A DNA stretch of 64,000 nt from Bacillus methanolicus PB1 (GTDB lineage Bacteria; Bacillota; Bacilli; Bacillales; Cytobacillaceae). Numbering within the stretch: position 1 is the stretch's first letter; each line of letters begins with the position of its first letter. The notes beneath the pieces are model-generated. The model was not told the DNA's origin. It worked only from the letters and a program-made list of their open reading frames with translations, and made no database searches. A program made the position numbers and the translations under genes. Of the stretch, positions 36,582 to 46,885 are shown in pieces. The stretch covers positions 682,001 to 746,000 of the forward strand of contig NZ_AFEU01000003.1 in the NCBI RefSeq assembly GCF_000262755.1. Reading direction: 5' to 3'.

Positions 36582-37763
36582 TTAAGTGCCTGCGTAAGAA
36601 TGCAGTCCGGCAATAACAAGGTTAACTGCGATAAGATTAAACATGATGATGACAAACCCGATTACAGCAAGCCAAGCGGACTTTTCACCATGCCAGCCTT
36701 TTGAAAGGCGAAGATGGAGAAATGCTGCATAAAACAACCATGTAATAAGAGCCCAAACTTCTTTCGGATCCCAGCCCCAAAATCTTGTCCAAGCTATTTG
36801 CGCCCAAATCATCGCAAAAATCAAGGCACCGAGTGTAAACACCGGAAAACCGATCAACACAGAACGGTATCCGATTTCATCAACGAGGTCTAAATTAACA
36901 TTTTTAACGAGCGGCTGTAAAGCTGCAGCAATCCGCCGCCGCAAAATTAAGCGGAGCAAACCATATAAGACAATTCCCGCTCCACACGACCAAATCACTG
37001 TGTTTAATTTTTTTGCGTTAATAAAAGCAGGCATTTCAACAAGCGGTTCAAACTTGCCCTTTGTGACAAGTTCGCCTTCGTTCGGTCCGGTAATTGCAGG
37101 AATTGTATAATCGATTGTTGTTTCCTTTCCATTTTTATCGATCCAATGAAATGCAGCTTTATAATCTGCAATCGAAAAAGCAGTCGATACAGCAACAAAT
37201 CCGAGTGTAACGATTAATCCAAACAATACAACTTCGAGCCAAAACGTCCTCTTGCTTCCTTTCGACTGATCAACTGACTTAATTAAATAGATCAGTCCTG
37301 CTGCAAAACTTATAGCCAGAATTGCTTCGCCGAGCGCAGCAGTCGTTACATGAATATGAAGCCAGTCGCTTTGCAGCGCTGGAATCAACGGAGAAATATC
37401 CCTTGGAAACATGCTTGCATAGGCAATAATCAGTACTGCCACAGGAAGTGTAAATACCCCTAAAAGAGATGTTCTATAAATGAAATATATAACGATAAAT
37501 GCGAGTACAAGGCACATCCCAAAAAAGGTTGTAAACTCGAACAGGTTGCTGACAGGAGCGTGACCTGCCGCAATCCATCTTGCTATAAAATATCCTAATT
37601 GGGAAAGAAAACCGATCATCGTTATCCCGAGGCCAATTTTCGCCCAGCGGTTAGTACCCTTTTCAACAGATTTTTTATCTTTAATAGAGCCAGCGAAAAA
37701 CACGATAGCGACTAAATAAAGTATAAATGCAGTATAAAGCAAATTAGAGCTGAGTGCTGCCAC
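36582..37763 (-). CDS. resC: Cytochrome c synthase subunit ResC (CcsA)
   Basis: ResC works with ResB to carry haem across the membrane and attach it to apocytochrome c. The 393-residue protein has about eight membrane helices and the haem-handling tryptophan-rich motif [14 protein letters not shown] (about 340-353), with conserved histidines on either side. The start is GTG with AGGAGGG upstream. It follows resB by 11 bases in the resABC operon. Confidence 0.95.
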   Translation of the reverse strand: MAALSSNLLYTAFILYLVAIVFFAGSIKDKKSVEKGTNRWAKIGLGITMIGFLSQLGYFIARWIAAGHAPVSNLFEFTTFFGMCLVLAFIVIYFIYRTSLLGVFTLPVAVLIIAYASMFPRDISPLIPALQSDWLHIHVTTAALGEAILAISFAAGLIYLIKSVDQSKGSKRTFWLEVVLFGLIVTLGFVAVSTAFSIADYKAAFHWIDKNGKETTIDYTIPAITGPNEGELVTKGKFEPLVEMPAFINAKKLNTVIWSCGAGIVLYGLLRLILRRRIAAALQPLVKNVNLDLVDEIGYRSVLIGFPVFTLGALIFAMIWAQIAWTRFWGWDPKEVWALITWLFYAAFLHLRLSKGWHGEKSAWLAVIGFVIIMFNLIAVNLVIAGLHSYAGT

Positions 37764-37774
37764 CTGGTTCCCTC

Positions 37775-39403
37775 CTAATTTTTATTATCGGATTGCAGCT
37801 GATCTTCCGGTTCCTTTATTCCAGTGTCAGCAAATACCGTTTGTATTTCTCTTTTAAGACCGTGCCAGTTTTTATTTGTATGAGCAGCTGCCCATACTTC
37901 ATCACCAATTTTTCGAATCCATATCCGGCGGTGGTTCCAGTATGCTCCCTGTACGACGCCTATCATAAAAATAACACCGCCAAGGCTAATTATCCAGAGA
38001 GTTAAATCTTTTCGGACCGTTAATCCTGAAACATTTTTTGTTTCAACCCCGCTAAATGCCATTTTATATTCATTATTTCCAAATGGCTCAATCGTTTGTT
38101 GAATTGCAACAAAACTGACTTCTCCTTCAAGCTTATCGGGAGTGAACATTTTAAAAACGAAAGCGGGATTGTTGGGAATCCTTGACTTCGTTACAGGCTC
38201 ATTGTTCTCGTCAAATTCAAAATCAGGAAAATAGCTTAATAGCTCAACGGAATATCCATTTCCAAGATCATATTTAGTTTTAGGGTCATACAAATCAATT
38301 ATAACTGTTCCGTATTCCTTTTTTGTCTGTTTGTTAATTAACTTAAATGTCATCTTGTTTAATTCATCTAACTTGTAGTCAACTTGATAGACAGCAAATT
38401 TTTCAAACTTCAACGGCTTATTTACACGAATTCCATAATCTTTTACTTTTTCAAGTTCAGGCTTTTCCCCCGCCACTGTATTACCCTTTTTCTTGTAAAG
38501 GGTAACATTGGATTGATAATTTTTTACAACCATACCGGCCCGGTCGATCGCTTCTTTAAATACTTCATTATCTTTTTCCTTATCATAAACTTCTACCTTA
38601 AATTTATCGTTGTATAAATAATACTCTCCGTTCGTTTCAGGGATGACCTTTGTTTCCCCTTCACGGATCCAGAGGACCTCGTCAACATACATGCCGGGGA
38701 CAAACCGGAGCATAGCGCCAATTAAAAAAATGATTAATCCAACATGATTGACATACGGACCCCAACGGGAAAAACGTCCTTTTTCAGCAAGAATATTACC
38801 GTTTTCTTCTCTGATATTGTATCGTCTTTTTTTCAGCCGAGCCTTTACTTTCTCTAAATTTTTATCGTTAACAGCTGAAGCATCCGTAATTCCGAACAAC
38901 CGCTGACGCTTTAAAAATCCTTCATGTCTTGTAACTCGCTGATTTTTGAGAGCGCGATACAACGGAACTACCCTGTCCAGGCTGCAGATAACGAGTGAAA
39001 TTCCGATTGAGGCTATTAAAGCAAGATACCACCATGAACTATATAAATTATGGAATCCAAGATCATAATATAATTTTCCAAACCAGCCGTATTGGTCTTT
39101 ATAGTATTCTGCGGCAGGCATAACCGGTGGAATGTACATTTCCTGTGGCAAAATCGTGCCAAGTGCTGAAGCAATTAAAGTAATAACAATGAGCCAAACC
39201 CCGACTTTTACTGATGAAAAAAAATTCCAAACTTTATCGATGATCGATTTATTATAGGTTTGTGACCGCCTTGCGCTTCCCTCATAACGCATATCGACAA
39301 GTGTTTTATCATTCTCTTGCTCCTCGAGTACTTTTCCGCAGGCTTCGCATAATACGGTGCCGTGCGGATTTACGTGCCCGCATTCACATTTTACTTGATT
39401 CAT
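37775..39403 (-). CDS. resB: Cytochrome c biogenesis protein ResB
   Basis: ResB is the partner of ResC in system II cytochrome c maturation. The 542-residue protein starts with a zinc-ribbon-like segment ([15 protein letters not shown], residues 6-22), then membrane helices near 66-86, 122-142 and 208-230, a large extracytoplasmic domain and a final helix near 475-495. Length equals that of B. subtilis ResB. It sits between resA and resC. Confidence 0.95.
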   Translation of the reverse strand: MNQVKCECGHVNPHGTVLCEACGKVLEEQENDKTLVDMRYEGSARRSQTYNKSIIDKVWNFFSSVKVGVWLIVITLIASALGTILPQEMYIPPVMPAAEYYKDQYGWFGKLYYDLGFHNLYSSWWYLALIASIGISLVICSLDRVVPLYRALKNQRVTRHEGFLKRQRLFGITDASAVNDKNLEKVKARLKKRRYNIREENGNILAEKGRFSRWGPYVNHVGLIIFLIGAMLRFVPGMYVDEVLWIREGETKVIPETNGEYYLYNDKFKVEVYDKEKDNEVFKEAIDRAGMVVKNYQSNVTLYKKKGNTVAGEKPELEKVKDYGIRVNKPLKFEKFAVYQVDYKLDELNKMTFKLINKQTKKEYGTVIIDLYDPKTKYDLGNGYSVELLSYFPDFEFDENNEPVTKSRIPNNPAFVFKMFTPDKLEGEVSFVAIQQTIEPFGNNEYKMAFSGVETKNVSGLTVRKDLTLWIISLGGVIFMIGVVQGAYWNHRRIWIRKIGDEVWAAAHTNKNWHGLKREIQTVFADTGIKEPEDQLQSDNKN

Positions 39404-39422
39404 AATAAAAACTCCCTGTAAC

Positions 39423-39947
39423 TTATGGTTTTATTTGCTCCATAAAATCGTTAACCATTTCTTCGGTTAGTTCCCCTTTGTGATATTTAATGACTTTTCC
39501 TTCCTTATCTATCAGGAAAGTTGCCGGAAGCGGATTTATTCTAAATGCAGTTTGGACATCCCCGCTTTCATCGATCACAATCGGAAAATCCAACTTATAT
39601 TTTTCTGCAAATTTCTTCACAGCAAAATCTGATTCACCTACGTTTACTGCTAATACTTGAACACCCTGTTTTTTGAATTTTTCATATTGATTGTTAATAT
39701 ATGGCATTTCTTTTTCGCACGGTTTACACCACGTCCCCCAAAAATTCAAAAACACGCCTTGTCCCTCATAATCGGAAAGACGGTGTTTTTCCCCGTTTAA
39801 ATCTGTTAACTCAAAATCGGGCGCTCTTTCACCAATCGCTACTTTTTCAATTTCATCTTTTTTAAAGTTTGCATAAATTGTATAGGCAACAGCAGCCCCT
39901 AATACAATTAAAATCAAAGTTCGAATAATCAAACGTTGTTTTTTCAT
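39423..39947 (-). CDS. resA: Thiol-disulfide oxidoreductase ResA
   Basis: ResA is a membrane-anchored thioredoxin-like protein that reduces the CXXCH cysteines of apocytochrome c before haem attachment. The 174-residue product has an N-terminal anchor (about 8-26) and the active site WCKPC with C74 and C77, followed by E80, a residue characteristic of ResA. The cis-proline segment INPLPATFLID is present. GGAGGGT lies before the ATG. First gene of resABC. Confidence 0.96.
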   Translation of the reverse strand: MKKQRLIIRTLILIVLGAAVAYTIYANFKKDEIEKVAIGERAPDFELTDLNGEKHRLSDYEGQGVFLNFWGTWCKPCEKEMPYINNQYEKFKKQGVQVLAVNVGESDFAVKKFAEKYKLDFPIVIDESGDVQTAFRINPLPATFLIDKEGKVIKYHKGELTEEMVNDFMEQIKP

Positions 39948-40104
39948 GATACCATTACCCTCCGAATTCTTTTGTGCAAACGCATACGGAAAAGTGTTGC
40001 TTGGATAGGCGCGCTAAAGACATAAATCCCTTTTTTGTGACATTCTTCAGATTATTATAACATTAATCATGGTACACACTTTGTTAATAATTAAAATAGA
40101 AGTG

Positions 40105-40127
40105 TGAAAGTTATTTGAACTTTCCTT
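40105..40127 (-). terminator. Weak hairpin after rluB
   Basis: GAAAGTT and AACTTTC form a seven-base stem with a five-base loop just past the rluB stop. The following minus-strand sequence is only moderately T-rich, so termination strength is doubtful. Confidence 0.35.
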
Positions 40128-40131
40128 TCGT

Positions 40132-40851
40132 TTATTTTTGTGCAAGAGCTCTAAGCTGTTTAACCTCATGGGGAGTCAGTTCCCTTATATCCCCGGCTTT
40201 TAAACCTTGGAGCGTCAGAAAACCGTAGCGTTCGCGTTTAAGTTTTAGGACTGAATGTCCGATCGCTTCAAACATTCTGCGCACCTGCCTGTTGCGACCT
40301 TCATGTATCGTGATTTCAATAATAGCTGTTTGCTTTCTTTTATCAAGCGATAACAGTTTTGTTTTTGCAGGGGCAGTTTTTCCATCTTCTAGATGAATGC
40401 CCTTCTCCAAGCTTTTTAGTTTTTCTTTCGATGGTATTCCCTTCGTCTTTGCGACGTACACTTTTTCGATTTCATTTCGGGGGTGCATGAGGAGGTTGGC
40501 GAACTCCCCGTCATTTGTCAAAAGCAATAGTCCTGATGTATCATAATCCAGCCTGCCGACAGGATAGACCCGCTGCTTTATATCCGGAAAAAAATCCGTC
40601 ACTACTTTTCTTTTTTTATCATCTCTTACACTGGAAAGCACTCCCCTCGGTTTATAAAAAAGAAAATAAACCGGCTCTTCTTTCTCGATTGGTATTTCAT
40701 TCACTTCTACTTTATCAGAGGGGCTGACCTTTACCCCTAATTCTTTCACCACTTTTCCGTTCACTTTCACTTTTCCTTGAAGAATCAGCTCTTCTGCCTT
40801 TCGCCTTGAAGCGACACCTGCATGAGCAATTACTTTTTGAAGCCTTTCCAT
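40132..40851 (-). CDS. rluB: 23S rRNA pseudouridine synthase RluB
   Basis: RluB modifies a uridine in helix 89-93 of 23S rRNA. The 239-residue protein has an N-terminal S4 domain (about 1-60) and the RsuA-type catalytic domain with the aspartate D102 in GRLDYDTSG. The C-terminal GRNRQVRRMFEAIGH is typical. GAGGTG before the ATG at 40851 sets the start over an in-frame GTG. It lies between spmB and resA, as in B. subtilis. Confidence 0.93.
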   Translation of the reverse strand: MERLQKVIAHAGVASRRKAEELILQGKVKVNGKVVKELGVKVSPSDKVEVNEIPIEKEEPVYFLFYKPRGVLSSVRDDKKRKVVTDFFPDIKQRVYPVGRLDYDTSGLLLLTNDGEFANLLMHPRNEIEKVYVAKTKGIPSKEKLKSLEKGIHLEDGKTAPAKTKLLSLDKRKQTAIIEITIHEGRNRQVRRMFEAIGHSVLKLKRERYGFLTLQGLKAGDIRELTPHEVKQLRALAQK

Positions 40852-40953
40852 TTCTGTCACCTCTTTGAATGGTCAGCAAATTTCGTTTTATCCTTATGAA
40901 TTATGACACAATTTAGCTTGAAATCAAAGTGTTCCCGCTTTTAATGGCAATAA

Positions 40954-41078
40954 AAAAGGGACTGGCTTAAAATCAAAGGCCAGACCCTTCTATTACAACA
41001 TATAGACAAACACTAGCAAAACATTCTATCTATTGTCTTTGTCGGAGGAAGTCAGACCCTTATGAGCCATCCCTTTTT
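40954..41078. repeat. Inverted-repeat element A5, 3' of spmB
   Basis: Outer arms AAAAAGGGACTGGCTTA and its near-complement TATGAGCCATCCCTTTTT enclose GGCCAGACCC, AGACAA/TTGTCT pairs, TTTGTCGGAGG and GTCAGACCC. On the minus strand it ends CCAGTCCCTTTTTTATTG, a good terminator for the dacB-spmA-spmB operon. The interior TTTGTCGGAGG is shared with A1. Confidence 0.85.
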
Positions 41079-41087
41079 CTTGTCTTA

Positions 41088-41621
41088 TTATTTTCCAAAA
41101 ATAAACGTCACAACGGCAAATGCTGCTGCAAAACCGATGAGGTCAGCCAGCAATCCAACTTTCAAAGCATCGCCCATTTTTTTTATGCCGACCGCGCCAA
41201 AATAAACAGTCAAAACATAAAAGGTCGTATCTGTACTTCCCTGTACAACTGCAGCAAGCCTTCCAATAAAAGAATCAGGACCGTATGCTGCAATTAAGTC
41301 GCTTGTCATTCCTAACGCCGCGTTCCCGGATATAGGCCGGATGATGGCAAGGGGAACAATTTCAGGCGGAATTCCGATTGCCTTTATTCCCGGCCTGATT
41401 AAGTTCATCAGGAATTCAAGTGCTCCGGATGCACGGAAGACCGATATGGCCACGAGCATTCCGACCAAAAACGGAATAATGGATACAGCAATTTTGATCC
41501 CTTCTTTCCCGCCTTCTACAAAACTTTCGTAAGTAGGAACTTGCTTGTATGTTCCATAAATTAAGATTGATCCGATGAGCACCGGAATAATCCAGAGCGA
41601 AATGACTGATATAATTTCCAT
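41088..41621 (-). CDS. spmB: Spore maturation protein SpmB
   Basis: SpmB acts with SpmA and DacB in dehydration of the spore core and hence heat resistance. The 177-residue polytopic protein has the nucleoside-recognition-type transmembrane fold: GGKEGIKIAVSIIPFLVGML and IRPISGNAALGM are visible. AAAGG nine bases before the ATG at 41621 sets the start. It overlaps the end of spmA slightly on the upstream side of the operon dacB-spmA-spmB if the longer start is used; with the chosen start they are separated by five bases. Confidence 0.93.
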   Translation of the reverse strand: MEIISVISLWIIPVLIGSILIYGTYKQVPTYESFVEGGKEGIKIAVSIIPFLVGMLVAISVFRASGALEFLMNLIRPGIKAIGIPPEIVPLAIIRPISGNAALGMTSDLIAAYGPDSFIGRLAAVVQGSTDTTFYVLTVYFGAVGIKKMGDALKVGLLADLIGFAAAFAVVTFIFGK

Positions 41622-41626
41622 CACAT

Positions 41627-42214
41627 TCATCCTTTACGGCTTCGCCGATAATAAAAATAACGGTCAATCAAAACAGCTCCCACTGCAGAACAACATGTTG
41701 CAACTAATGTCGGTCCGACGATATCTGTCGGATTCAGAGAATGATAATTCATGCGAATGGCGATCACAGTTGTCGGGATCAAAGTGATACTCGAGGTGTT
41801 TATGGCCAAAAAGGTAATCATGGATCGGCTCGCACTGTTTTTACCCCCATTTAATTCTTTTAATTGTTCCATCGCTTTAATGCCCAACGGCGTTGCTGCA
41901 TTACCAAGTCCGAACATGTTTGCGATCATGTTCGAAAGGATATAACCCATTGCAGGATGATCGGGAGGAACTTCCGGGAATAATCGTTTGACTAGAGGCC
42001 GAAAGAGCAAAGACAGTTTAACTAACAGTCCCGAATCTTGGGCAATCCTCATCATGCCTAGCCAAAACACAAGAATGCTTATAAGTCCAATGCAAAGTGT
42101 GACAGCTTCCTTTGCTCCCTTAAATATTGCTTCATTGACTTCATTCATAGTTCCATTTATCATGCCAAAGACAATTCCGATTACCATCATAAATACCCAG
42201 ATATAGTTAACCAT
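41627..42214 (-). CDS. spmA: Spore maturation protein SpmA
   Basis: SpmA is the partner of SpmB, needed for full spore core dehydration. The 195-residue membrane protein shows FKGAKEAVTLCIGLISILVFW, PDHPAMGYILSNMIANMFGLGNAATP and a C-terminal RYFYYRRSRKG. An in-frame GTG lies at 42226, but the ATG at 42214 matches the B. subtilis start. Its beginning overlaps the dacB stop, so translation is coupled. Confidence 0.94.
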   Translation of the reverse strand: MVNYIWVFMMVIGIVFGMINGTMNEVNEAIFKGAKEAVTLCIGLISILVFWLGMMRIAQDSGLLVKLSLLFRPLVKRLFPEVPPDHPAMGYILSNMIANMFGLGNAATPLGIKAMEQLKELNGGKNSASRSMITFLAINTSSITLIPTTVIAIRMNYHSLNPTDIVGPTLVATCCSAVGAVLIDRYFYYRRSRKG

Positions 42215-43355
42215 TGCTTTTAACACCTATAACTGAAGTGAATATATTGCGGAAAAAATCAAAAAACGATTCATCTTTCTTTTCCGGAATGCGATAATAT
42301 ATTGGCTGGCTTGACACGATTTTTTCATCTAAATATACAATCGCCTTGCCGGCTATGTAAGGGACGCCGCATTCCTTTCCCCATTTTTTATCAGGTTTGA
42401 TTAATTTATATTCTACTCTTACCTTGTCTTTTTCCTCTTCAGTTACCGGAAACACAACCCGATGATTTAAGTATAAATTATTCTTATAAAATGAATTTCT
42501 CACGCCTTTTACAGTACCTTTCGGTAAAATTTCAGCTAATTTATATAAGTTAAACGCCATTTCATACATTTGGATATGGTCATTCCAATCATCCGGCCCA
42601 TTTAAAGTAACAGCAATCAGATTCATTCCATCCTTTTCGGCGGTTGTAACGAGTGTTCTCTTTGCTCGTTTCGTATAACCTGTTTTTCCCCCTGTACAAT
42701 ACTCATACATCTCCGTTAACAGACGATTTTTATTTCGCCATATCCGATCCCAGCTTTCATCCGGGTTTGGAGCTCGGTAAATCTTTGTCCCGGATATTTC
42801 CCGGTATTTGTTGTTCATCATGGCATACCTTGTTAATAATGCCATATCATATGCAGTAGAATAATGATCCTCATGGTCATCAAGCCCGTGCGGATTAGCG
42901 AAATGAGTATTTGACATACCAATTTCTTCCGCTTTTTTGTTCATTAAATAGACAAACCCTTCAATGCTTCCTCCAACATGTTCGGCTATTGCTACCGCTG
43001 CGTCATTGCCAGATCTCAGCATTAATCCGTACACTAAATCTTCTAATTTAATCTTTTCACCCGGTTTTAAAAAAATCGAAGATCCTTCTGCTCTTACTGC
43101 CCGCTCCGAAACTTTAACGGTTTCATCAAGCTTACCTGACTCGATCGCAAGAATGGCAGTCATGATTTTTGTAATACTGGCAATTCTCCTCTTCGTAAAA
43201 GCATCTTTCTCATATAAAATCCTGCCAGAATCCTGCTCAACCAAAATGGCCGAGGAAGCACTAACAGAAACAGAAGCTTCAATTTTCTGCGGGATATTTA
43301 ACCATAGCAAAGACGTTATGAGAAAACAGATTGCTCGTTTCCACTTTCCGATCAT
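42207..43355 (-). CDS. dacB: Sporulation-specific D-alanyl-D-alanine carboxypeptidase DacB
   Basis: DacB (PBP5*) trims pentapeptides in the developing cortex and lowers cross-linking. The 382-residue protein has a signal peptide (cleavage near residue 27), the active serine S60 in SxxK (SITK), the SGN triad (about 115) and the KTG box (GGKTGYTKR). A C-terminal amphipathic tail may bind the membrane. ACGAGG lies before the ATG. First gene of dacB-spmA-spmB. Confidence 0.95.
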   Translation of the reverse strand: MIGKWKRAICFLITSLLWLNIPQKIEASVSVSASSAILVEQDSGRILYEKDAFTKRRIASITKIMTAILAIESGKLDETVKVSERAVRAEGSSIFLKPGEKIKLEDLVYGLMLRSGNDAAVAIAEHVGGSIEGFVYLMNKKAEEIGMSNTHFANPHGLDDHEDHYSTAYDMALLTRYAMMNNKYREISGTKIYRAPNPDESWDRIWRNKNRLLTEMYEYCTGGKTGYTKRAKRTLVTTAEKDGMNLIAVTLNGPDDWNDHIQMYEMAFNLYKLAEILPKGTVKGVRNSFYKNNLYLNHRVVFPVTEEEKDKVRVEYKLIKPDKKWGKECGVPYIAGKAIVYLDEKIVSSQPIYYRIPEKKDESFFDFFRNIFTSVIGVKSNG

Positions 43356-43419
43356 TCTATAAACCTCGTCTCTTTAAATTGTTTGTACAAGTCTATGCCT
43401 TGTCCAGTTATGAAATGCA

Positions 43420-43451
43420 TAAAAAACGAAAACCCTCTTATAGGTTTTCGT
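43420..43451 (-). terminator. Terminator of the superoxide dismutase gene
   Basis: ACGAAAACC and GGTTTTCGT form a nine-base stem with an eight-base loop, followed by TTTTTTATG on the minus strand. Confidence 0.85.
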
Positions 43452-43472
43452 TCATTTTGTAAATTAATATGG

Positions 43473-44363
43473 TTAAAATGGTCTCCATTTTAATTTTTCA
43501 GCTTTATCAAACCGCTCTTCGACATTGCGCCAGTTTACAATTTTCCACCAATTTTCAACATACTCTGCACGTCTGTTTTCATATTGCAAATAATAGGCAT
43601 GCTCCCAAACATCAAGAACCAACAGTGGAATGGTATCCCATTGGGTTAATAGCATATGAAGCTCGGATTGAAGAATTTCCAAATGCCTCGACCTCGGAGA
43701 CCAAACAAGAAGTGCCCAGCCAACACCTTCTACTTGTTTCGCAGCTTCAGAAAATTGCTTTTTGAAAGCTTCATAACTTCCAAAATAATTTTCAATTTCC
43801 GAGAGCAGTTTTCCTCTGGGCCTTCCACCTCCGTTTGGAGTCATATTATTCCAGAAAACCGTATGCAAGTAATGTCCTGAACCGTGAAAGGCAAGTTCTC
43901 TTGACCAGTGTTTTACAAGAGAAAAATCCCCAGATTCTCTTGCTTTTTGCAGCGCCGTTTCAGCTTTGTTCAATCCTTCAACATAAGAGCGGTGGTGTTT
44001 ATCATGATGAAGTCTCATGATCTCTTCTGAAATATATGGTTCTAAAGCGTTATATTGGTAAGGCAAAGGAGGCAATTGATGTTTTCCGATTGCAACAGAC
44101 GGTTCGCGGATCCAGTTCGATCCAACCTGCCGCCGTTCAGCAAAATAGCGTTCCATCTCATCGTGCAGCTCTTCAACCTGTAACTGGAGACGAGCAAGTT
44201 CTTCCGGTGAAAGCGGGTTGCGAATCCCCTCAATAATTTCTGTGAACGTATCAAGTCTCGACCAGATCTCTTCATCTTTGGCAACTTGTTCTGATTCCAA
44301 AAATTCTCTCAATTGATGATTCCATGCAAACACGTTTTTTACATAATCTTCAAAACTGCTCAT
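43473..44363 (-). CDS. sodF: Fe/Mn superoxide dismutase with N-terminal extension
   Basis: The enzyme converts superoxide to hydrogen peroxide and oxygen. The catalytic part starts near residue 90 (HQLPPLPYQYNALEPYIS) and holds the metal ligands in LHHDKHHRSYV, HGSGHYLHTVFWNN and LDVWEHAYYLQY. The first about 85 residues are an extra helical, charged segment not found in ordinary 200-residue SodA, but typical of the longer SodF-type Bacillus proteins. The role of this segment is unknown. GGGGATTCG lies before the ATG at 44363. It lies alone between dacB and ypuI, where B. subtilis has no such gene. Metal specificity cannot be read. Confidence 0.9.
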   Translation of the reverse strand: MSSFEDYVKNVFAWNHQLREFLESEQVAKDEEIWSRLDTFTEIIEGIRNPLSPEELARLQLQVEELHDEMERYFAERRQVGSNWIREPSVAIGKHQLPPLPYQYNALEPYISEEIMRLHHDKHHRSYVEGLNKAETALQKARESGDFSLVKHWSRELAFHGSGHYLHTVFWNNMTPNGGGRPRGKLLSEIENYFGSYEAFKKQFSEAAKQVEGVGWALLVWSPRSRHLEILQSELHMLLTQWDTIPLLVLDVWEHAYYLQYENRRAEYVENWWKIVNWRNVEERFDKAEKLKWRPF

Positions 44364-44444
44364 CCGAATCCCCGCTTTCCTAGTCGTTACTTTTTCATCG
44401 TATGAAGCGGGTGAAAAAAACATTCTTTATTCTTTTTTAGAAAT

Positions 44445-44488
44445 GGGCTGACTAAAAAGCAAGGGTCAGACCCTTATGAGTCAGACCC
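44445..44488. repeat. Short element A6, 3' of ypuI
   Basis: GGGCTGACT and AGTCAGACCC flank a GGGTCAGACCC core. On the minus strand, TTAGTCAGCCCATTTC ends the hairpin, 14 bases past the ypuI stop. It is a shortened member of the A family and a likely terminator. Confidence 0.75.
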
Positions 44489-44501
44489 TTTACCAAGTTC
44501 G

Positions 44502-44990
44502 TTATTTCGACTGAATCATTTTTGTCCGATAATCGGTCTCATAATACTCCAGTTCTTCCCGAATTCGCTGAAAATCTCCTTCAAGACCTTTTAGAACTGC
44601 GCTTATGCTGTCAGGTACCTCTTTCCGCATTTTAATTGAATTTTTACCGGTATAGGCAGATCGGCTGTCTTCATACCAGACGTCGTTTTTAGGAGAGAAA
44701 AATTCTTCAATACATTGATGATAAATCCGATAAAGAATTTTTTCAGCGGCTCCTTTTGAAAAAGGTTCGCTATTGATGATGACCTTGCATGCATCCAAAC
44801 CTTCTTCGCAATGGACAAGCAATTTACGAAAATGGGAAAGGATGACCTTATAATATTCTGCGTCGCCCGGGAACTCTCTTTCTAATCTTGACAGGGTCGT
44901 CTCATTTAGAAACTGCTCCAATTCTGACACCGTTTTTTCCAAAAAGTTCTTTACTTCTTCAACCTGATTTTTAACAATCGTATTCCCCAT
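44502..44990 (-). CDS. ypuI: YpuI-family protein
   Basis: The 162-residue soluble protein (MGNTIVKNQVEEVKNFLEK...) matches the YpuI family in place and style; no catalytic motif is seen. GGGGGTG seven bases before the ATG at 44990 supports this start. The reading frame is, however, open upstream to a TTG at 45197 that overlaps the scpB stop, giving 231 residues, so a longer product is possible. It lies downstream of scpA-scpB. Function unknown. Confidence 0.68.
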   Translation of the reverse strand: MGNTIVKNQVEEVKNFLEKTVSELEQFLNETTLSRLEREFPGDAEYYKVILSHFRKLLVHCEEGLDACKVIINSEPFSKGAAEKILYRIYHQCIEEFFSPKNDVWYEDSRSAYTGKNSIKMRKEVPDSISAVLKGLEGDFQRIREELEYYETDYRTKMIQSK

Positions 44991-45193
44991 CTTTGCACCC
45001 CCGAATATCAAAGAAAAAAATTGTTGCGGCTGAACGATAAATTCAAGCAAAGAACGCAGTTTGAAACCCCGTTTATTTTCCATTGACCCGAAAACATCGG
45101 GGAGAATTGCGATGTCTAAATTTTCATAGGATGAAGCGTCCTTAATAGTTAAATATATTTTATCATAAAATTGCTTCAAATATGTCAGAAAAG

Positions 45194-45778
45194 TCAAGAA
45201 TCTATTTCTTGAAACTTTTCAAAAAACAAGTCTGCTTCTCCTTGTGCCAAATTTTCCTCTACATTTTTGGAAAGAGGAGGAAGATCTTCAATGCTTTTTA
45301 ATCCAAAATAATTTAAAAATTCCTTTGTTGTTCCATATAAAATTGCTCTTCCTGTCCCTTCCGATCTTCCAACTTCTTTGATCAGTGCCTTTGCTGTCAA
45401 AGTCTGAATCGGACGCTCTGTTTTCACACCGCGAATTTCTTCAATTTCAGCTCTGGTAATTGGCTGTTTATATGCGATGATTGCCAAAGTTTCTAGTGCT
45501 GCCTGAGAAAGATAGGCACTGCCTTTTGATTCCACAAGCTTTTTTAAATAAACCGCATTTTCTTTTTTCGTTACTAGCTGATAGGTTCCTGCCAGCGGTA
45601 CAAGCATAATTCCTCTTGAGTTATTTTCCTCATATTCCTTCTTCAATTCATTAAGAATTCCTTGAGCTTTCTGTTCCTCTACTTCAAGAGCATCTGCAAT
45701 TTGCTTTAAAGAAAGCCCTTCATCCCCTGCGGCAAATAAAAGGCTTTCAACAATTCCTTTCCAATTAATGTTTTCCAA
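45194..45778 (-). CDS. scpB: Segregation and condensation protein ScpB
   Basis: ScpB dimers bind ScpA and help the SMC complex compact and segregate the chromosome. The 194-residue protein has two winged-helix domains; [25 protein letters not shown] is the family hallmark. The start is TTG at 45778 inside the end of scpA, with GGAG upstream, so the two genes are coupled (14-base overlap). Confidence 0.95.
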   Translation of the reverse strand: MENINWKGIVESLLFAAGDEGLSLKQIADALEVEEQKAQGILNELKKEYEENNSRGIMLVPLAGTYQLVTKKENAVYLKKLVESKGSAYLSQAALETLAIIAYKQPITRAEIEEIRGVKTERPIQTLTAKALIKEVGRSEGTGRAILYGTTKEFLNYFGLKSIEDLPPLSKNVEENLAQGEADLFFEKFQEIDS

Positions 45779-46532
45779 CCGTTTCTACTCCTTCCATTGA
45801 AAAAACAAAAATCTCTGCAAAATTTTGCTCCTGTTCCACATTTATTTCATTCCGTTTTATTAATTCAAGAATAGCCAAAAATGTTACGACGATATGCTCC
45901 TTTTCCAGGGAAGGGAACAGGTCAAAAAAACTTTTTCGCCCTTTGAAATGGTGTAAATCCTCCATGATTTCTGCCATCCTTTTTTCAATGGAAATTTCCT
46001 GCTTGGAAATTTTCGTTGCCAGAGGTTTTTGGATTTTTTTTCTTCGCAAAAGTTTTTGAAAGGCACTACCCAGATCGTAAATAGTGACATTAAGATCCAG
46101 TTTTTCGTTAGCCGCTTCTTTTATATACTCCGATAAATCGCTTGGAGCTTTTGTAAACATCAGGCCCCGCTCTGTCTCAAGTTCCTTTAACGATTTTGCC
46201 GCCTCTTTATATTTTTGATATTCGATCAGTTTCTCTACAAGTTCATCCCTTGGATCTTCTTCCATGCTCATTTCAAAATTGTCACCAAACTGTTCCTCTT
46301 CATGTTTTGGGAGAAGCATTTTACTTTTGATCGCAAGCAGAGTGGCAGCCATAACTAAATATTCGCTGGCAATATCAAGCTCGAGTTCCTTCATCGTATG
46401 TATGTACAAAAGATACTGTTCTGTTATATCTGCTACCGGAATATCATAAATATCAATTTCAAGCCGATTAATGAGATGAAGGAGCAAATCAAGCGGTCCT
46501 TCAAAAGCATCAATCTTTACTTTATATTGCAT
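45765..46532 (-). CDS. scpA: Segregation and condensation protein ScpA
   Basis: ScpA is the kleisin that bridges the SMC heads. The 255-residue protein begins [19 protein letters not shown], the N-terminal kleisin signature, and ends with the winged-helix segment ([25 protein letters not shown]) that binds the SMC head. It is the first gene of scpA-scpB. Confidence 0.96.
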   Translation of the reverse strand: MQYKVKIDAFEGPLDLLLHLINRLEIDIYDIPVADITEQYLLYIHTMKELELDIASEYLVMAATLLAIKSKMLLPKHEEEQFGDNFEMSMEEDPRDELVEKLIEYQKYKEAAKSLKELETERGLMFTKAPSDLSEYIKEAANEKLDLNVTIYDLGSAFQKLLRRKKIQKPLATKISKQEISIEKRMAEIMEDLHHFKGRKSFFDLFPSLEKEHIVVTFLAILELIKRNEINVEQEQNFAEIFVFSMEGVETVGKH

Positions 46533-46732
46533 AAATTACCCACCAAAATCGTAATTTGCAGCAAACAGCTGCGGCTATTATTAGTATAGAGGATAGGCTA
46601 ATGTTGTCCAATAGAAATTTGATCTATAAATCGCTCTCTCGTGATTTTTTCATCCATCCGCCCATACAAATTATCCATGACAAACATATGATGTCACTGA
46701 ATAAAGAAATAGACCCAACAGGAGGTATATCT

Positions 46733-46828
46733 ATGTCTGATGGAAAAGGCTACGGCTTTAGAAATGGTTTTGCATTAATCGTTGTTTTGTTTATTCTGCT
46801 AATTATTGTCGGTGCTTCTTGGTTTTAA
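46733..46828 (+). CDS. YjcZ-family sporulation peptide
   Basis: A 31-residue protein (MSDGKGYGFRNGFALIVVLF...) with a short glycine-rich head and a single membrane helix ending GASWF. This is the YjcZ/SscA family of small spore proteins. AGGAGG lies seven bases before the ATG at 46733, so the longer ORF is rejected. It is on the plus strand, divergent from scpA. Confidence 0.82.
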   Translation: MSDGKGYGFRNGFALIVVLFILLIIVGASWF

Positions 46829-46850
46829 ATAGATAAGCGGAAGCGAACAA

Positions 46851-46885
46851 AAAATGTCCGGGCAAATCCGGGCATTTTCTTTTTC
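46851..46885 (+). terminator. Terminator of the YjcZ-type gene
   Basis: AATGTCCGG and CCGGGCATT form a nine-base stem (one G-T pair) followed by TTCTTTTTC. Confidence 0.8.

Noticed and set aside
44990-45197. Upstream extension of ypuI to a TTG inside scpB
   Set aside because: The ATG at 44990 has a strong GGGGGTG Shine-Dalgarno; the extension is not ruled out but less likely.
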